Below are positions 61,406 to 64,000 of a stretch of DNA of 64,000 nucleotides, in pieces. Every line of letters starts with the position of its first letter. Positions within the stretch are counted from its first letter, which is position 1. The notes under the pieces are model-generated. The model did no database searches and had not been told where the DNA came from. It saw nothing but the letters and a program-made list of their open reading frames with translations. A program made the position numbers and the translations under genes. This DNA comes from an uncultured Chromatiaceae bacterium. Lineage in GTDB: Bacteria; Pseudomonadota; Gammaproteobacteria; Enterobacterales; Alteromonadaceae. Where the stretch lies: the NCBI GenBank assembly GCA_946482615.1, contig CAMLSF010000001.1, positions 1 through 64,000 of the forward strand. Direction: 5' to 3'.

Positions 61406-61527
61406 ACCCGTCGTACTTGAAGCTGCAGCTTTGTTGACTGCGTGCTCTCGCCCCGGTCACATAGGTGAACTATGCTCCCGGGGTCTCAAACACTTGTCGC
61501 CTCACTGCAACATCAATTACTTAGGGT
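61406..61527. repeat. Imperfect palindromic intergenic repeat (~120 bases)
   Basis: The ends ACCC..ACTTGAAGcTGCAG and CTGCAaCATCAATtACTTaGGGT are inverted, and an inner GGTCACATAGGTGAACTATGCTCC forms the apex with CCCCGG/CCGGGG. From memory, very similar ~120-base elements with TGCAACT..GAA arms, a CCGGGG core and a TTACxTAxGTAA apex are scattered in many gammaproteobacteria (for example Yersinia and Serratia). It is the only full copy I see here. Confidence 0.6.
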
Positions 61528-61644
61528 GTATTTATGTGGTGTAATGTTGGACTTAATTCTGTCTGCTATGCATTCCGGCAAACAGAGCTGAATAGGTTGG
61601 TGGTGGAATTCAGGGATAAGAGGTGGCTGGTGGGGACGAACGCT

Positions 61645-62523
61645 GTGGCAAAAAACTGGTTTGAACTATTTGACCAACACAAGGTGCTGTATAGCTATCT
61701 GCTGTTTGCTGTGTATTTGCTGATCAACAACAGCATTAATGCCAGTTCGGTCTGGATCGAGCACCACAGAGACCCTTTGTCTGCGCTGCAATGGTGGGAA
61801 CCTTTATTGTGGGAGTACAGCAGCGCCATAGGTACTTTGCTGCTGACGCCATTTTTAGTCTGGTTTTTTCACAAAGTACCGCCACGTTTTCAGGCGATAG
61901 GCTCACAATTAGCACTGCATTTTATCGCCAGTCTGGTCTTTAGCGTCGGACATATCAGCCTGATGGTGGCGCTGCGTAAGCTGGTGTATTGGAGTCTGGA
62001 CCGCAGTTATCATTTTGGCCCTTTAGCCCGTGAATTTTTTTATGAATACCGCAAAGATGTCTGGGGGTATTTGTTTATCTTTACGCTGTTTCAGTTGGGG
62101 CTTTTTGTCTACCGGCGCTTAAAAGGCGACGCTATGCTGATTGGTGCTGAGCAAAATGAAAGTAATACAGCAACCGGCCAAAGCAGCACAGCACCTGAAC
62201 ATTTTCTGGTGCGTAAGCTGGATAAAGAGTTTCTGGTCAAAGTGGAGGATATTGACTGGTTAGAATCGTCCGGCAACTACGTCAATTTACATAGCAAAGG
62301 CCGGATTTACCCGCTGCGGGCTACGCTAGCCAACACAGTGGAGCTGCTCCAGCACAAAGGCTTTAGCCGCATTCACCGCAGTTTAGCCGTTAACCACCAT
62401 GCCATTCACAGCATCAGTTACGATCCCAGTGGTGATGGTGAAATTTTACTCAGCAGTGGTGAGCGACTGAATTTATCCAGACGTTTTAAGGACGAATTCA
62501 GGGCAAGATTTCAAACCGCTTAA
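61645..62523 (+). CDS. Membrane-bound LytTR transcription regulator
   Basis: A 292-residue protein with four transmembrane helices in about residues 10-165 and a C-terminal LytTR DNA-binding domain (FLVRKLDKEFLVKVEDIDWLESSGNYVNLHSKGRIYPLRATL, FSRIHRSLAVNH). There is no receiver domain, so it likely senses a membrane signal directly. GTG 61645 is chosen because the product then begins VAKNWFELFDQHK, with GGGGA upstream; ATG 61534 would start just beyond the palindromic repeat and add 37 unlikely residues. Confidence 0.8.
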   Translation: MAKNWFELFDQHKVLYSYLLFAVYLLINNSINASSVWIEHHRDPLSALQWWEPLLWEYSSAIGTLLLTPFLVWFFHKVPPRFQAIGSQLALHFIASLVFSVGHISLMVALRKLVYWSLDRSYHFGPLAREFFYEYRKDVWGYLFIFTLFQLGLFVYRRLKGDAMLIGAEQNESNTATGQSSTAPEHFLVRKLDKEFLVKVEDIDWLESSGNYVNLHSKGRIYPLRATLANTVELLQHKGFSRIHRSLAVNHHAIHSISYDPSGDGEILLSSGERLNLSRRFKDEFRARFQTA

Positions 62524-62524
62524 C

Positions 62525-63832
62525 TCAGACAACACTTAACACCAGACTGATAATCACCCCCGTCACCAGCAACTGCAGCAGGCAATAGCCCATGATGTCT
62601 TTGGCTTTCAGGCCTGCTATCGCCAACACAGGCAAAGCCCAAAAGGGTTGGATCAGATTGGTCCAGGCATCCCCCCAGGCCACAGCCATGGCAATACGAT
62701 TCACTTCAGCTCCTAACTCCAGAGCAGCAGGCAACATTACAGGAGCCTGCACTGCCCACTGACCACCGCCGGATGGAATAAAAATATTGACTAAACCAGC
62801 GCTGATAAAAGTCCAGAATGCCAGACTGTCTGCCGTGGCAAAACTAACAAAGCATTGCGATAAACTTTCAGCTAAACCCGACTGCATCATCACTGCCATA
62901 ATGCCGGCATAAAACGGAAACTGAATAATAATACCAGCCCCACCCTGAATGGCCTGCTGCAGGCTATGCAATAACCGCCTTGGTGTGCCATGCAGCAAAA
63001 TTGCCAGAAATAAAAATAAGAAGTTCACTATATTCAGATTCAGCCCCCCGGCTTTGGCAAAATACTGCAGCAAATAAGCCGCGGCAGCCACAGCTATTAA
63101 AGCTGTGATAACAAAGCTGTTTTCCAGCTTATCGGCCGGACGCTCTGTGGTTAGATCGGGCAAAGTTTCAGGGGTTAACTTAGCAGGGTCTATATAAACT
63201 GCGTCTTCGGCTTTGGGTCGCATCAGGTAATTCAGCAGCGGCACCACAACACATAAAGCCGCCACCAGCACCAGATTAAATAACGAAAAAATAGTGTCGG
63301 ATGTTGGAATAATACCTATCTGAGCTTCGGCAAAATGGCCGGACGTGGCAATAGTTAAAGGCACAGAACCCGACAGGCCGCCATGCCAAATGACAAAACC
63401 TGAATAAGCGCTGGCGATCAGTAAGGGGTAATCGACCTGAATACGTCGTGCTAAAGCTTTAGCAAATAAAGCCCCTACTACTAAACCAAAACCCCAGTTC
63501 AGCCAGCTGGCAGCTAAAGACACCAGCGTCACCAGCACTATGGCCTGACCCGCAGTTTTGGCAAGTGTCGCCAGCCTGTCCAGCAAAGAGCTGACTAAAG
63601 GAGTGCTTGCCAGCATAAAACCTGTCACCAGCACCAACAGCATTTGCATCGAAAAACTCAGCAAGCCCCAAAAGCCATCACCCCATTGCTGTGCCACAAC
63701 CAAAGGGCTTTGTTGTTCAAAGAGGATGGCGGCGACAAACACCAACAGACTCAATAACAACACAAAAATATAAGGGTCAGGCAGGTAACGCTCAACCAGT
63801 TTCACCAGAGGTTTAGCAACGGCATTTAACAT
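62525..63832 (-). CDS. Short-chain fatty acid transporter, AtoE family
   Basis: A 435-residue inner-membrane permease of about 12 helices. LVERYLPDPYIFVLLLSLLVF, FSMQMLLVLVTGFMLA, SYSGFVIWHGGLSGSVPLTIA and FIPSGGGQWAVQAPVMLPAA are hallmarks of AtoE/TIGR00366 transporters, which take up acetoacetate, butyrate or similar acids. It is convergent with the LytTR gene, only 1 base apart. The 168 bases after its start codon to the window end hold no gene. Confidence 0.88.
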   Translation of the reverse strand: MLNAVAKPLVKLVERYLPDPYIFVLLLSLLVFVAAILFEQQSPLVVAQQWGDGFWGLLSFSMQMLLVLVTGFMLASTPLVSSLLDRLATLAKTAGQAIVLVTLVSLAASWLNWGFGLVVGALFAKALARRIQVDYPLLIASAYSGFVIWHGGLSGSVPLTIATSGHFAEAQIGIIPTSDTIFSLFNLVLVAALCVVVPLLNYLMRPKAEDAVYIDPAKLTPETLPDLTTERPADKLENSFVITALIAVAAAAYLLQYFAKAGGLNLNIVNFLFLFLAILLHGTPRRLLHSLQQAIQGGAGIIIQFPFYAGIMAVMMQSGLAESLSQCFVSFATADSLAFWTFISAGLVNIFIPSGGGQWAVQAPVMLPAALELGAEVNRIAMAVAWGDAWTNLIQPFWALPVLAIAGLKAKDIMGYCLLQLLVTGVIISLVLSVV

Positions 63833-64000
63833 ATGAAAAAACCCAGAGCCATAAGGATAATAAAATCAAACTACTAGCATTTTCTGCGATCGACAAGCGA
63901 ACCGCTGATCAGCCCTCAGTTGCAAGGGAGCATAGTTCCGGTCACTGGCATGATGCATCAAATCCAGATTACATCACTTTGCTATTTGTACATTGTGATA

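Overview
The window reads as chromosome of a motile, aerobic marine or freshwater gammaproteobacterium. The gene set and order (engB, cytochrome c4, yihI, DUF2489, RhtA-type exporter, Gln-rich coiled-coil proteins, lateral flagella) suggest Rheinheimera or a near relative in the Alteromonadales/Chromatiales group. That placement is inference from gene content; no rRNA gene is present to confirm it.

Region 1 (1-8.1 kb) is housekeeping. It holds a likely small RNA in the position of Spot 42/ErsA next to engB, cytochrome c4, a regulated non-coding stretch with tandem palindromes, a methyltransferase, yihI, DUF2489, a secreted amidohydrolase, DUF1285, tRNA-His followed by two degenerate copies of its own 3' end, mscS and a DUF481 outer-membrane protein. 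Region 2 (8.1-23.1 kb) holds sbcDC with an extremely glutamine-rich SbcC, an M28 peptidase, an RhtA exporter, a periplasmic-binding-like protein, a small gluzincin, a degenerate HNH-like protein, an S41 lipoprotein protease with a small lipoprotein, an HTH regulator beside an AidA/PixA inclusion-body protein with matching operator repeats, a phosphomannomutase and an SRPBCC protein.

Region 3 (23.2-57.3 kb) is a complete lateral-type flagellar locus. On the minus strand, in transcription order, it runs flgBCDEFGHIJKL, an unrecognised coiled-coil gene, lafA (flagellin), fliD, fliS, fliT, fliK, fliL, fliA, motA, motB, a PilZ gene, fliM, fliN, fliP, fliQ, fliR, flhB, flhA, then motY, lafK, fliE, fliF, fliG, fliH, fliI, fliJ. 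flgA, flgM and flgN diverge on the plus strand. There is no fliO, flhF, flhG or chemotaxis gene. LafK, MotY, a single flagellin and a FliM without the CheY-binding N-terminus all fit a secondary (swarming) system rather than a polar one. I see a sigma-54-like promoter before flgB and two matching sigma-28-like promoters before lafA and flgM.

The main discovery is a GEMM-I cyclic-di-GMP riboswitch in the 616-base gap between flhA and motY, reading into motY-lafK-fliEFGHIJ. With the PilZ gene between motB and fliM, it suggests c-di-GMP control at two levels: synthesis of the master activator LafK and motor function. The same gap holds a possible plus-strand small RNA.

Region 4 (57.3-64 kb) has a likely N-glycan/GlcNAc salvage operon (GlcNAc kinase, Tat-exported glycosylasparaginase, CutC), an acyltransferase, a palindromic intergenic repeat, a membrane LytTR regulator and an AtoE-type short-chain fatty acid transporter.
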